DNA of 23,894 nt from Paramacrobiotus richtersi (GCA_034698045.1 JAQGAU010000785.1:1-23894), one strand, 5' to 3'. Shown: positions 9,139 to 19,190, numbered from the stretch's first letter. Translations and numbers: made by a program. Notes: generated by a model not told the origin, from the sequence alone.

Positions 9139-9298
9139 TTGCCAAATAAATGCGTCGCGATCAGTTCACTTGAAGCAGTCATCCCTCTCGATAAATCAAA
9201 AGAAAGCGTTAACTCTTATAAGAACTATGATACCAAGCATGTGCAGATTCATCCTGCGTAATGAAACGGGACATCAGTTACGGAATTGCCAGAATTAG

Positions 9299-9811
9299 GC
9301 GTGCCCATCCGGACTCAGCGCCTCTCAGCGTGTTACCGTTTATCATGCCTCTGCCCAAGCGTACATAGATCACTGTGCATCGGTCTGGTCATCGGCGTCT
9401 TCGGGTGAGCGAGAGAAGCTGATGGAACGACAACACGCAGCCTTGCGAACCACATTCAACTACAGGATACGGATAACTCCGGAACTGAACGGTCAACTAG
9501 GTATTTTCCCAGTTTTCCACCGATGGCGCGCGAAGGATGCAGTGTGGCTGTTCAAGATCTACAACCGGACCATCTTTGATCGACCATCGTACATGCACGA
9601 CCTGATTGAGTTCAAAGATATTGCGCAGCGGTATCAGTTCAGGCAAAACGAACGCATCGAGGTTGTCGCAAAACGAAGCATCAGAAAAACAATCCTGGTA
9701 ATGCGAATGAAAGACCCGTTTTCGAAAATTATGAAGTGTGGCGAGAATATGCTAGGCTGTGGATCTGTAGGGCTTTTTCTCTCGATGGCTGAGTCTAACA
9801 ATCTTTGGTAA
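9299..9811 (+). pseudogene. Reverse transcriptase C-terminal (thumb) relic
   Basis: An open plus frame runs from just after a TAG at 9296-9298 to a stop at 9811. It reads SQRVTVYHASAQAYIDHCAS, then VWSSASS and LMERQHAALRTTFNYR, which is the familiar stretch downstream of the polymerase core in CR1/L2-like elements (a PYIDYCS-x-VW region followed by LQNRALR). It then has PVFHRWRAKDAVWLFKIYNR, RPSYMHDLIEF, YQFRQNERIEV and a KRSIRKT end. Catalytic motifs A-C are absent, so it is a 5'-truncated copy, although this 170-codon part has no stop. It is a different family from the minus-strand element that abuts it. The assignment is by remembered family pattern. Confidence 0.7.
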
Positions 9812-12262
9812 TGGAAGCTTCGATTTTATTTTCTGTTCGTGTACTACTTTGCCGCTTCTTCTAGACCAGACTTTGAGTGCCAGTTGGATTGTCTGCTCGG
9901 TAGTCAACAAACAAACGTGGCAGCCGAAGGATATTCGGCGCGTTTCGAAATACCGTGTGTTTGCGCAGGCGCAGCTGTGAACGGTTCTGGTTCTTCCCGT
10001 AAGGATCCATGCTAAACGGAAGCGCTCCGTATTCCCATAAACTGCCATTAAGCTGCACCTGTCTGATATCATAATTCTTATCAGATTTTAGGCTTTCTTT
10101 TGGTTCATCGTGAGGGCAAACTCATTCATAGAGAAACAAACGCGAAGCGTTTCAATTTCAACAGACGCAACAGAAAGACACGTGGATCAGCGTTGCGAAG
10201 GCTGGTCTGCGGTGTCGTGACTTTTCCCATACGTACATATGCTTTTCCCCTGAAGCGAAAGCATTTGCGGCATGGGTTGCATATCCGAAAAGCCGTAAAA
10301 AAGCAGGTGGCGCTCACCTATGAGTACGGCTCCATTACTCCTGCGCCAATGACAGCATCGCAGTCGTTCATAGTCTGTTTCTAAGGCACACCACTACTGA
10401 CTTCCGGTCGGTTGTCAGGATACCGAGCTGTTTACGGTTCTTCACATTCTACATGAACTAGTCTCTCTCAGTTATTAATTCAAATAGTTTTGACGTCTGC
10501 ACAAGCGCGGCAATATGGATTCCAACGTTAGACAAAAAGCCAAGCAGCAGATTTAGTTATTTACGAAAAAATTTGCAAAACGTTTCAATTCAATTCAATT
10601 CTGCTCTAAATTTCCACTCAGGAGTCTGCCTGCATCGTATATACCCAACGGACCGTAGGCATTTCTGTGCTATATGAAATAGAAAAAAGCGAATTTCATT
10701 AATCACCACGACATCCCGCTGAAATTTCGTGTTAAGCGTAATGGGCACCCAAAAAAATGCCCTTCGCAGACTTCGGGCAGAGGTTTGTTGCGATTTTCGA
10801 GGTTTAGTTCACACTGCTTGATATTTTTTGAAGTGAATGCCTTTAACACTCACCGAATCCGAGCGGTCTGTGTGGCAATTTAAGTCATAGAAAATTCGCT
10901 AAAAATTCATTTTCAAGCAGTCGCACTAGTTTCGCCCCTGAATTCCTGGGGAATTCGTAGGCCATCAAATTCATCTAAACATCGGCAATAAAAAACATCT
11001 ACGAAAAAAGTTATCGCTCCGGCCGCAAAGACCGTTTTTCCGGAAGTGTTATGTCATTTGCCAACTGTGTCAATATAGAGTTTCATTAAATTGATTGACC
11101 AACTTCCTACAATCGAGGATGATTTCTTTACTTCATGCAATTTAGTACATAGCGGAAAAAAATTCTCTGGGAGAATAATCGCAGAAACTTCACGAAAGCT
11201 TTTTGTGCAAATTTTGCCAGAAAAACAGTCCCGTTGATATGATCCTGCCTCACGCAATCCTGCGCATTTCCTGCGCTAAATTTAGTAAATCCAGTCTTTC
11301 TATAGCGTGCATGACATGCAGAGAACCAGCTGGTTCTGTTTTCTTTTCTGTCCATTTTTGATGAGCTAAGCCAACAATGAATATGTCACGCATGAAGCGC
11401 TCTCGGAGGTCGACGTCAGGATTAGGTATTGAGGAGCGGAAACGTTTTATTGCACCGATAATGTGTTGATCGAAGAAACAAACGAGCCAGCTGACGAAGA
11501 AGGTTCGAAAACAGATTCAGGAGTTTGTTAGGATGTTTTATTATCTACTGTGGTCCTGTGGAATCTTTATCAAAATCTGGACTGGAATTTTCGCTGTAAA
11601 GTACTGTAAGAACCCGGATCTGCGAGAAAGTTAAGTGAGTCAGTCAGCTTGACGCAGAACGTGCCCATTTGTCATATGTGAATTGTCAGCTGTTGAAAGC
11701 GTTTCCTCAGTGGGGAATGTGGAAGCTAGTCATTTGGGATTCAGGATTCAACAGTACGATTCCCTGAACTGTTCCGGTCTGCTCTGTACGTTAGATTCTG
11801 GAACACAGAGTTGTTTCAACGAGCATCGCAAAACCTTACTTGCCCAGTTTGATCTTGATTTTAAGGCGTATTAGCCATATTTGATTGGATGGCCTCAAAG
11901 GCTCACTGGGACATGACACGTGACTAAAGTGCGTAATTTGGGTGAGTGCTAAAACGAGTGGTCCCAGGATTGCGTAAGGTTAGAGGTTCTCAAGATATCG
12001 GGCGCGAGAAAATGGGTCAACAAATAAGCGCCACCCGTTATATTGCGATGTTACCTTTCGCTAACAACGCAATGCTGTATTTCTCCAAAATAACAAGCAA
12101 ATAAGCCAAATCCGTAAGAACACGAAGGATTATTTTCCGACTGACTAGTAATGATATACTTCTGGAGCGCAAACATTCCGCATGGAGCTAGAAGGAAAGC
12201 CCTCCATATGAGTGAAAAATTGCGCAGATCTTATTACAGCACGACGAATGAAAATATAAGAC
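9812..12262. other. Long stretch without a recognised gene
   Basis: Short frames occur near 9861-10072 (-), 10100-10384 (+), 11054-11355 (-) and 11683-11874 (+), none with motifs I recognise. The 10058-9861 (-) frame (NGSLWEYGALPFSMDPYGK) has ordinary protein-like composition and may be a decayed coding fragment. GAATTCC-tgg-GGAATTC at 10940-10956 is a small palindrome. No RNA gene is seen. Confidence 0.4.
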
Positions 12263-12395
12263 GTGAGTAGGTCTAGTAGCTGTCGGCGCTTATTAATTCC
12301 GCGTTTGCTAATGACAGCAATCGTATACGCTTACCACCCTTGGCTAGAAAAAATCGCCATCCATAGTTATCAAAAATTACTTTTTTTACGTGCAG
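12263..12395 (+). other. Candidate 5'-UTR intron of the methyltransferase gene
   Basis: GTGAGTAG at 12263 is a good donor, and TTTTTTTACGTGCAG ending at 12395 is a good acceptor, 35 bases before the start codon at 12430. An in-frame TAG at 12364-12366 shows that the coding frame does not extend upstream. Transcript data would be needed to accept it. Confidence 0.3.
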
Positions 12396-12429
12396 TTATT
12401 CTGTTAACGTAGAGCTTAACTGCCGACGC

Positions 12430-15400
12430 ATGCGTCGATTCTGCGAAATGTCTAAAAAGCGCAAAACAATTTATGCCTTTGGGTTCATTATCCTTGCATC
12501 TACTGCCAGCCTGTTCTGGACCCATGATATGCGCCACTTTACGGCACCTTTGGAGTCAGTTTTTCGACCCGCAGACGGCGCGATCCCGGACAAATGTCCT
12601 GTAGTTCAAAATAAGCGATCACACTGGTATGGAGCGTCTGTGTATCCTGTAGCAACAGACGATGAAATGTGGAACTGGATTCTGTTCTTCCTAGCGTTTT
12701 CCGATCTGGATTTGGGAACAGTTGAGAGATTTACCGAAACAGTTGTTACGACAATCAACAATTCAAATTATACGTCCAGAGATTCTAGTCACATCATTCT
12801 TGTGCGGTAATTATATTACGCTATTTGCATTACCAAACCGGCAGAGAGTATGAACTTTAGCAAACAGCCGCCGACCTCAGTAATGAATCTGCTATTCTAC
12901 ATAGAATTCTGGTTGTTGATTTTTTTAAATAACTTCTTGTGAGGACCAAGTTCTTCAGCCGTCAGGAATTTTGACGGTTTCTGTTTTGTAACCAAAGATA
13001 CATATTTATGACTTATACGTGGTACTGTGAGGAGACAGGCATGCACTTCGGTATTTTTGAAGACCTTTTGTGTAAGATTTTGGTGTGTGTTAGGATAAAA
13101 TCATTTGGCTTTATTTTTCTAAAAAACATTTATTGGCTAGGTGTCGGTCATACACATTTCAATATCGATGTAATATTCATTATTTGCCGTGTGTTTTGTA
13201 AGCACGTGATGGATAGTTGGACGGTGGTTGATATCCATGGGGATATTCAGTTCGCTCAAGGTGTATACTGCAAAAAAGGTGCGCATTACAGTTTTTCTTG
13301 TGTGCCTTGTTACCTCAGCCACTGTAATACTACTGCTGCAAGCCTAAGGCGTAGAACATCTTCGATACGTTTCCTCTCCACATCTAAACATGGCAAAATA
13401 GGTTCTTCTCAAACTTGAAACTTTTTTGCACTACATATTATACCGTAACTCGGAGCCGGCAAAGAACAGCCACCAGAAAATAATGTCACTTAAAAATCCG
13501 CTATTGCAGACGTGAACTGTTGTGACATAAGGCTTTCTATTGAAATCCGTTTTCTGGTGGCTATTTTCGTGGGATTGCCAACGATAAAGCCAGAAAATAA
13601 ACATTGTTTTTGCTTATAGATATGCAGGAGCAGCAAAATCAACAGTATTTGATCTGATTGCGGCGGGAATTGTTGCGGCAGCGACTGCCCAGTTGCAGCA
13701 GGTTGACGTTCTGAGACAGTTCTGCAACTCTACCTCTTGCAGATCCATGAGCGTCCTGCCGAGATCTATAACCCAGGATGTCATGTTTATTAACGCATTG
13801 ATTACCGACCTCTATGACATTTCCCAGATGGTTGCGTGTGCCGCAAATGCAGAATACATTGTGTTAACTATAACGACCGGTAAGGACTGTGTTTCAGCAT
13901 ACGCACAGATGTTCATATGCCTAATTCACCGCAGCAGATGCTGCGTTAAATTTTGGATGCTTGTTTTCGGTGATATCCGTCGTGCTGCATCTGCTGAGAT
14001 TGTTTGCTTCTAAAAACATTATGGACTGCACAGACATGTGCATAAACAGCTGAGTCCTGGCCAGTCCTCAAGTTTTCACAGTTATAGCTCCTCGCCTGCT
14101 CTACATGTAGTATGCAGTTAAGGTTAATGTTGGACAGATATGACGGCTCAGTTGATGATGTGATGATATCCACTCGCTTGTGAGTTGCTAGGATTTTGAA
14201 CCAATCCATCCAAGTTTTATGCCATAAAACGCGAAAGAATATGCTTATCCTCAACATTATCCACAAATTTCCTGAGATTCTAAACTGATAACTTTTAGAA
14301 CTACAGAAATCACGACTTCTGAAGCCGAACTGATTCCACAGTTGTCAATAAAAATGGTTCGCTTTGCGTTAAAAAAGTTGAAGGTGTTTCATTAAATGCA
14401 ATGTAATACTGCATAGATGCGTTTGATTATTACAAGCCCAATGAGGAGGCTAAAAAGTAAATCTCTTGCCTCCTCGGCGTCGCAAGCGACTGCTTAACAT
14501 GACCGCCAGCACAAGCGGTGCAGTCGTACCTAGATATACAGTACAATACAATTGCACTCTGTATGTTTTTAAATTTTAGTAAACTTCCGATTCAACATTG
14601 GTTATAAATAGTAATAGGTGAGTATTTTTCAGAACGTGGATACACCGACACCGAACGGTACTCGTATGACCTATACGACTTCCTGAATGAGCTGTACTTC
14701 GAATACGACTGGATACCTTTTGCGACAGATTTGGGACAATGTCGGAAGGAGCGATATGGCTGTACATTCTGGACGGCTTGGAAGAAGTTTCGACGCGGAG
14801 ATGATTTAAGCTATTTTCCTCCTGCAGCAGACGGAAATGTCACCCGTGAAATCAGACGCTTAGCCAGCCATCTGGAGAATCCCGATGCGGGAAAGTGCGA
14901 ACGGAGGGAACTGATCGGAGCAGCATATGTTGACGACATGTACGCACCACGCAATGACGGACAGTACGCCGTTTGCATGGACCGCCTTAAACATCGGGAT
15001 CCTTCTTCATGTTTGGTTTACTCTTTTGGCATAGGACACACGTGGTCATTCGAGGACGCTATGCATCAACTGGGATGCAGCGTCTTCGCTTTTGACCCAT
15101 CTCTTGACCTTACTGATCATAAGCGAGGCGATAATCACCACTTCTACGCGAAAGGCTTAGTCACCGATTATAACAGTGTTCCAGATCAGTGGAACATAAC
15201 AACGATAAAGGACATATACGAAGATCTTGGACATCAGGGCAGAAAAATTGCTCTGCTGAAGATGGACTGCGAGACGCCAGAATTATCATTTATTGATTCA
15301 CCGGGATTTGATGAGATGGCTCCTTTTATCGAACAGTTTGCTCTGGAAGTGCATTATTTCCCCGGCAGAGCGAAGTCTCCTCAAGATATGGTTCGAACCA

Positions 15401-15579
15401 TTGCAAGAATACTACACAAGCTGGAAAAATTAGGGTTTGAAATGTTTTACTCGCGGCCGCCATTAAAGGTTCCACAACATTTTGATTTCCGCTCGTACGA
15501 CGGAACAGTCTCGAATTTTACTGGCTCTCAGACAATAGTTTACGAGCTGGCTTATATTAACCAGAATAAATTCTTCTAA
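12430..15579 (+). CDS. Type II membrane methyltransferase-like protein, METTL24/FkbM-like, 3 coding exons
   Basis: The coding exons are 12430-12806, 13620-13879 and 14633-15579, joined at GT-AG introns whose phases match (2 then 1), giving 527 residues. Residues 1-13 are basic and about 14-30 are hydrophobic (IYAFGFIILASTASLFW), a signal anchor that would put the rest in the Golgi/ER lumen. N-glycosylation sequons (NNS, NYT, NST, NVT, NIT, NFT) agree with that. Residues about 31-245 are a region I do not recognise, with several Cys. The C-terminal half is a class I SAM-methyltransferase-like domain. The second ATG at 12448 has G at -3 and could be the start instead, with the anchor kept. There are no stops in the joined frame, so the gene is probably functional. 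The substrate is unknown. Confidence 0.82.
12807..13619 (+). other. Intron 1 of methyltransferase gene
   Basis: Donor CG|GTAATT at 12807; acceptor TTTTTGCTTATAG ending at 13619. The split codon (cg + a) gives Arg. It contains a foldback sequence at 13468-13562 but no recognised gene. Confidence 0.75.
13468..13562. repeat. Intronic inverted repeat, 13-bp perfect outer stem
   Basis: AGCCACCAGAAAA (13468-13480) pairs with TTTTCTGGTGGCT (13550-13562). Inside, TGTCAC and GTGACA also pair. About 95 bp in total, which resembles a decayed miniature inverted-repeat element or a structured intron segment. Confidence 0.7.
13880..14632 (+). other. Intron 2 of methyltransferase gene
   Basis: Donor CG|GTAAGG at 13880; acceptor AGTATTTTTCAG ending at 14632. 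The split codon (g + aa) gives Glu. It holds only motif-free short frames. Confidence 0.78.
14633..15579 (+). CDS. Exon 3: methyltransferase domain
   Basis: This exon carries residues 213-527. Methyltransferase motif I is LVYSFGIG (about 340-347), a glycine-containing SAM loop, followed by WSFEDAMHQLGCSVFAFDPS, where the Asp of FDPS (about 366-369) sits at the end of strand 2, as expected for ribose binding. IALLKMDCETPE (about 418-429) corresponds to the strand 4 motif that reads K-x-D-x-E-G-x-E in FkbM proteins, here with ETPE. FALEVHYFPG (about 448-457) is a following strand. This combination is what I recall for METTL24-like proteins of animals. Close alternatives are other FkbM-type enzymes. 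The stop TAA is at 15577-15579, and an AATAAA at 15567 overlaps the end of the frame. Confidence 0.8.
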
Positions 15580-15763
15580 TACACAAATCGCTGCTCTAAA
15601 AAAGACCGCCGTTTCTTCCGTCAGCACAAGGCGAGATTCTTAACGCACGTGAAAAACTGTGAGATCTAACTTAGCCTAGGAAAGCCATGTATGCGCTTTG
15701 ATGATAGACATAAGAGCAACAACTGAAGTTTGTGTGTCTCCAAATAGGATCAACATAATTCTA

Positions 15764-16005
15764 TATTATTATTATTACAACACAAGAGCAGACAGCCCAT
15801 CAGAGACTTCAAGTCTGGTCGAAGGTAAGGCTAATGTATAAAAAACACCACATTGCGACAGACCAAAAGTTCTGAGCATAAGCTTTAACACGGTCACAGT
15901 TCCAGCAGACAGAATCTTTTCATTAAATTTGAGAATTTTCTCTGGTAGATTATTCAAGCGCATTTCCATCGTGGCTTCAGCAACTTTTGTTCTTCGCCCT
16001 TGCGT
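15764..16005 (-). mobile_element. Non-LTR retrotransposon 3' end with (AAT)n tail, copy 1
   Basis: On the minus strand, a coding end is followed by a 3' UTR and a TAATAATAATAATA tail (plus-strand TATTATTATTATTA at 15764-15777). A frame starting MEMRLNNLPEKILKFNEKIL is clearly related to MEMRLKDLLEKILKFNEQIL in the copy at 23663-23894. The UTRs also align (TTGTGTTG end, GTCTGCTCTTGTGTTG), at very roughly three quarters identity by eye. The element is cut at about 16005, next to a plus-strand ORF. It is a 5'-truncated copy with no polymerase domain. Confidence 0.75.
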
Positions 16006-16064
16006 TAATTCGGCTAGTCGTTTTCAATTGTAGTACTAGGGTGGTGTTATCCGTTACCCTGACC

Positions 16065-16313
16065 ATGTCGCAGCGCTTCTGCCACGCAAATTTAGCTCTC
16101 TTTGAAATGGAACCTCTGGGCACGTTTTTCAACTTTTCTCACAGGAGGTTAAACTGGAACAAGTTTATTCCGGGGTTTGAAAAGTTGCTTGATCATTTGA
16201 ACCAGCAAGAAGAGAAAGTATATCATCTGGAAGCCCGAAATAAGGATCTCGAAAACCAGCTGAATATCCTGAAAGCTGTCACCCCACCCGTCGCAGTAGA
16301 CTCCACCGAGTAG
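16065..16313 (+). CDS. Coiled-coil ORF, first part of a broken or bicistronic ORF1
   Basis: From the ATG at 16065 there are 82 codons. Residues about 35-70 form a likely coiled coil (FEKLLDHLNQQEEKVYHLEA, then RNKDLENQLNIL). It stops with TAG at 16311-16313, and the RRM-like ORF starts 10 bases later in a different frame. Non-LTR ORF1 proteins commonly have a coiled coil for trimerisation ahead of an RRM-like domain, so the two ORFs are probably halves of one ORF1 separated by a stop and a frameshift. The second half does have its own ATG, so a natural two-ORF arrangement cannot be excluded. The frame is open upstream to 15987, but that part crosses into the minus-strand relic. Confidence 0.55.
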   Translation: MSQRFCHANLALFEMEPLGTFFNFSHRRLNWNKFIPGFEKLLDHLNQQEEKVYHLEARNKDLENQLNILKAVTPPVAVDSTE

Positions 16314-16323
16314 CTGTATCAGT

Positions 16324-16977
16324 ATGGAGCCTGATATCGCGGATAAGTTGAAATCCGCCATGGAAAAAATGTGCGATCCAATATATCGTCCGGAGTGTAT
16401 TGAAGAATGTGAAGATATGCACGATGACATTGAGAGGGAAAATGTTATGAGAGACGAAGTAAAGCACTGGGGTCGATACGACGAATCAAAGGCCTGGAGA
16501 GCCGTCAAGATAGTGCCTCCCCGTTTTTCACCCCCAGAAACATCCAGTGTAAGATGCGCGTCCGATGGATCAAAAGACGTACTACAAGTCAAGATTGTGG
16601 CTCCTTCGTACGCAACCTTGACGAAAAATGCACTGAAAGGGATTCGAGGTTCCCGAACAATACAAGAAGGACCACGAAATGAGCTGGTACGTACATTACA
16701 GGCCACCCACAAGCCACATGCAGATTTCCGTGTAAACGGAGTCCCCCGCGTGGAAAATTCAAAATTTAAAAGCCTCAAGGAATACAACGATTATGTTGCA
16801 AAGCAGCTAAATATTAAAGGAATAGGCACCAGATTTGTCAGCGTCTACGTTCCTGCCCGTGGTGATCGACGAACGTTAACCTTCGCAAGAATTGGGACTT
16901 TTAAAGATATGACGGAAAAGATTATGCAGCGAAATATTTGGCCATCGAATGTTTATGTGAGGACATGGTTGTACTGA
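16324..16977 (+). CDS. ORF1 of a second non-LTR retrotransposon, RRM-like
   Basis: 217 codons from the ATG at 16324. The N-terminal third is acidic with Cys (MCDPIYRPECIEECEDMHDD). The middle is basic, with APSYATLT resembling the linker of other ORF1 proteins. Residues about 134-217 are RRM-like: DFRVNGVPR, then a KEYNDYVAKQLNIKGIGTRF helix/strand pair, then TFARIGTF (186-193) and the NIWPSNVYVRTWLY end, the Trp-Pro plus V-x-V-R-x-aromatic signature. TFARIGTF is identical to residues 148-155 of the ORF1 at 8530-9138, and both have the motif about 20 residues before the terminal block. The rest is far diverged, so these are separate families of one clade. No endonuclease follows on the plus strand, so the element is 3'-truncated. 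Confidence 0.75.
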   Translation: MEPDIADKLKSAMEKMCDPIYRPECIEECEDMHDDIERENVMRDEVKHWGRYDESKAWRAVKIVPPRFSPPETSSVRCASDGSKDVLQVKIVAPSYATLTKNALKGIRGSRTIQEGPRNELVRTLQATHKPHADFRVNGVPRVENSKFKSLKEYNDYVAKQLNIKGIGTRFVSVYVPARGDRRTLTFARIGTFKDMTEKIMQRNIWPSNVYVRTWLY

Positions 16978-17284
16978 TTTGATTGTTCGCATTGTTATAA
17001 TCTCACCATGATCTGTTAAGGAGCACAGTATCTCATACAGCGAATGCATTGTTTGTATTAATGTGACAGTATTCTGTCGTCTACGGGCCTCGATAAGGGA
17101 TACTTCTTGTGCTGTGTGGACGTTTAGCATTAAACCTTGAATGTCCAGAAGGTATTGCGGAAGGGGAAAAGCGCACTTGTTCCACAGATTGAACAGTCAA
17201 ACCGCATCGCCCTGCCGCCATCGCTCGGAAATAGGCATAATGTCCAGCTGCTAATACAGTTCCGGTGCAACGGGTTGCTTTTGG
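16978..17284. other. Stretch without a recognised gene
   Basis: On the minus strand an open frame (17130-16876) partly overlaps the ORF1 on the other strand and has no known motif. Confidence 0.4.
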
Positions 17285-17491
17285 TCAGTGATAGCACGTA
17301 GAGCTATAGCTGCAGACAGGCAAGTTTATAACGCTGAGTTTTTCCAGAAGTTTTGCATGCAAAACGCTATCAAACGCCTTATTCAGATCTAGAAAACCAC
17401 TGCCGTAACTGAACCCCCGTAAAAACAAGTCCATAGTTTTCTTCCATTTTTCTGTCGTTTTCAACAGAACTGTTTCACAAGACCGCGTACG
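17285..17491 (-). pseudogene. Reverse transcriptase fragment with motif A
   Basis: A minus-strand frame of about 69 codons reads RSCETVLLKTTEKWKKTM, then GSGFLDLNKAFDSVLHAKLL and EKLS, ending in TGA at 17287-17285. RSCET-x-LL is the finger segment that precedes motif A, and FLDLNKAFD-S-V-x-H is motif A with its catalytic Asp. The spacing between the two is right. Motifs B and C are absent. The polymerase belongs to a non-LTR element different from the 5479-7746 copy, which has DCSKAFDRVDH. It has no start codon near its left end, so ordinary gene calling would miss it. Confidence 0.8.
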
Positions 17492-17497
17492 GTCCTC

Positions 17498-17510
17498 GGG
17501 GGGGGGGGGG
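17498..17510. repeat. 13-base G homopolymer
   Basis: An uninterrupted G run next to the reverse transcriptase fragment. Lengths of such runs are often wrong in assemblies. Confidence 0.8.
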
Positions 17511-18078
17511 AGAACACCAAGAACTACGCGGACTGAACGAGATGAAGAAATGATACCTTTATCAAAGTCAAGTCAAGCGAGAAAGAGCTTCACGAGAAAG
17601 TCAAGCGTTTGCACACAAAGAACACAAAGAAGGTCATCCGACCAAAATCTAACACAAACAGAGGGGCACTGCCGATGCAGGAAATCCAGCCGTTCGGGAG
17701 AATGGAGGTGATGAACTGCCGTGCAGCAGTGCGAGACAGCTTTTGAGGCCGTACCGAGTGAGGACGTGTGCGCAACTCGTGTCGCGTCAGCCACGCCCGT
17801 GTCGGAGTCGGACTCCGCATCGACTGATCTCACACACCGCTGATGACTCCTGAGAGGCCGACGTCCGTCCATCCAAAATAGCCGATCCGGTCGCGGAATG
17901 GCGAAAAAACAAGAATTTTTTTAAATAAAAACAAAGAAACATTGAGATCTGTCTAGAGAACAACGCTACGCAGTGAACAAAGTTAATTCGTGTTCACCGG
18001 TGCTCCAAAATCTAATGTGTGAAATGGTGTCTGTCCGTAGCGAGTTGGGCGAGGTGATGATGATGTGACTGTCAGTGG
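17511..18078. other. Stretch without a recognised gene
   Basis: Overlapping minus-strand frames of 76 and 99 codons occupy 17573-17872, with no motif. The composition becomes richer in CG dinucleotides toward the decayed gene on the right. Confidence 0.4.
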
Positions 18079-18909
18079 TTAAAGAAAAACAGAGGGGAAC
18101 ACATCAATATCGCGTAGCGTCGAACTTTCGTGGGCCTTCACGACGGGATCCGTCGTGGCAAAAACGACGTCAGTCTTCCGTAGGGACAGTACTCGTTTAC
18201 GAGCACAGGGCAGTTGGGACGTAAGTAATCCCCGGCAGTGTCGGTGCGCACGAGGTATATCACTTTGATGGGTTGTAGTCGTCGTCGTCGTCATCGTTGG
18301 GAGGTGCGTTGACGGTTCGTTTCTTTTTGGAAGTCTGTTGGAATCCGTAGTCGGTCGTGTCGGCGGTCGCTCCTCTTCGCTGCTAGACGAAGAAGACGAG
18401 TCGTCCGAATCCGATGACGATGATGAGTCGTTCGACAATGATGAATCCGCAGTCGCACCGACGTGGTCGAAATCTCCTTTGGCCTAATAGTAGTCGTCGC
18501 CGAGAATGACCTGCTTGAACAGTCGTTCCAACGCGGGTCGGTGCCGAACTGTCGTAAAAGCTGTGCTGCCGAGAATCGGTGGGGCCTGTTTGTCGGACGA
18601 TTTCGGCTCAGTGGTCGGGTCCGAAGATTTGTACTTTCGTCGCTCGTTTTCTTCTCTGAATTGCCCTTCAGTTTTTCGACGCTGCCGAGAGTCGTGCGAT
18701 CCTTTTTAGACAATTTCGTCGCGGAGGCATCACCGCCTGATCTGTCGCATCGGTCACGGAAGCCTGTCATGATGGAATTCTCGTCGCCGAAGAAGATCTC
18801 TGTTGCCGTAGTCGTATTCGTTGGGATAGTCGGGACCGGAACGACGGGCGCGAGAGCATACATCGCGAGAAATCCGACGTTTCGGTTGATGATCTTCTTT
18901 TGCTGAGCT

Positions 18910-19190
18910 TCCGCACAGTTGTCCCTTCGTAACGTCGTCTGGTGATTCCAAGATGTGGACGTCAACTTCAGGAGCTTGAACTACGACGGTAAATGGTCGG
19001 GCCAATGTTGTTATCAGAGGATCTCTCTTTTGGAGTTCCTGAAGATAGTCTTTTCCGAGGTCGCGCGTCACGGTGATTTGACGTGAATTCAGTCGTTTAT
19101 CCCAATCGAATGCCGTTCTGTCGACAGTTCCGTTGTCGTTGAGTCGGAACGCTTCGCTGATCCGTTGTCGTAACTGGCAGCAGCGGCGGT
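18910..19190 (-). repeat. Protein repeat unit C of the decayed gene
   Basis: Reads QLRQRISEAFRLNDNGTVDR, then RLNSRQITVTRDLGKDYLQE and LQKRDPLITTLARPFTVVVQ. The core and the terminal PL-x-x-LARP align with unit B. Confidence 0.65.

Larger units (their letters stand above)
5322..9295 (-). mobile_element. Non-LTR retrotransposon, nearly full length, inactive
   Basis: On the minus strand the order is ORF1 (9138-8530), an apurinic-type endonuclease region (about 8440-7750), reverse transcriptase (7746-5479), a ~140-base 3' UTR, and a short tail of TCAA-type repeats (plus-strand ATTTTGATTGATTTATTGATTTTG near 5322-5345). There is no RNase H, integrase or LTR. This order with a short tandem-repeat tail fits the Jockey/CR1/L2 group of LINE elements. 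The 5' limit is set only by the start of a different (+) relic at 9299, and ORF1 lacks a coiled coil, so the 5' end may be truncated. The endonuclease breaks mean it cannot mobilise itself. Confidence 0.85.

Noticed and set aside
9861-10384. Opposed ORFs as host genes or LTR polymerase remnants
   Set aside because: Some stretches look protein-like, but no conserved motif could be matched in any frame.
13008-13418. 136-codon plus ORF in intron 1
   Set aside because: It has no motif and an odd hydrophobic composition; it lies between well-supported splice sites.
14461-14530. tRNA-like or CRISPR-like palindromic sequence (GCGACTGC...GCAGTCGT)
   Set aside because: A single short stem without cloverleaf or repeats; intronic.
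14731-15579. A stand-alone 282-residue methyltransferase gene
   Set aside because: The frame runs upstream through a good splice acceptor at 14632 and joins exons 1 and 2 in phase; the apparent start is a TTG.
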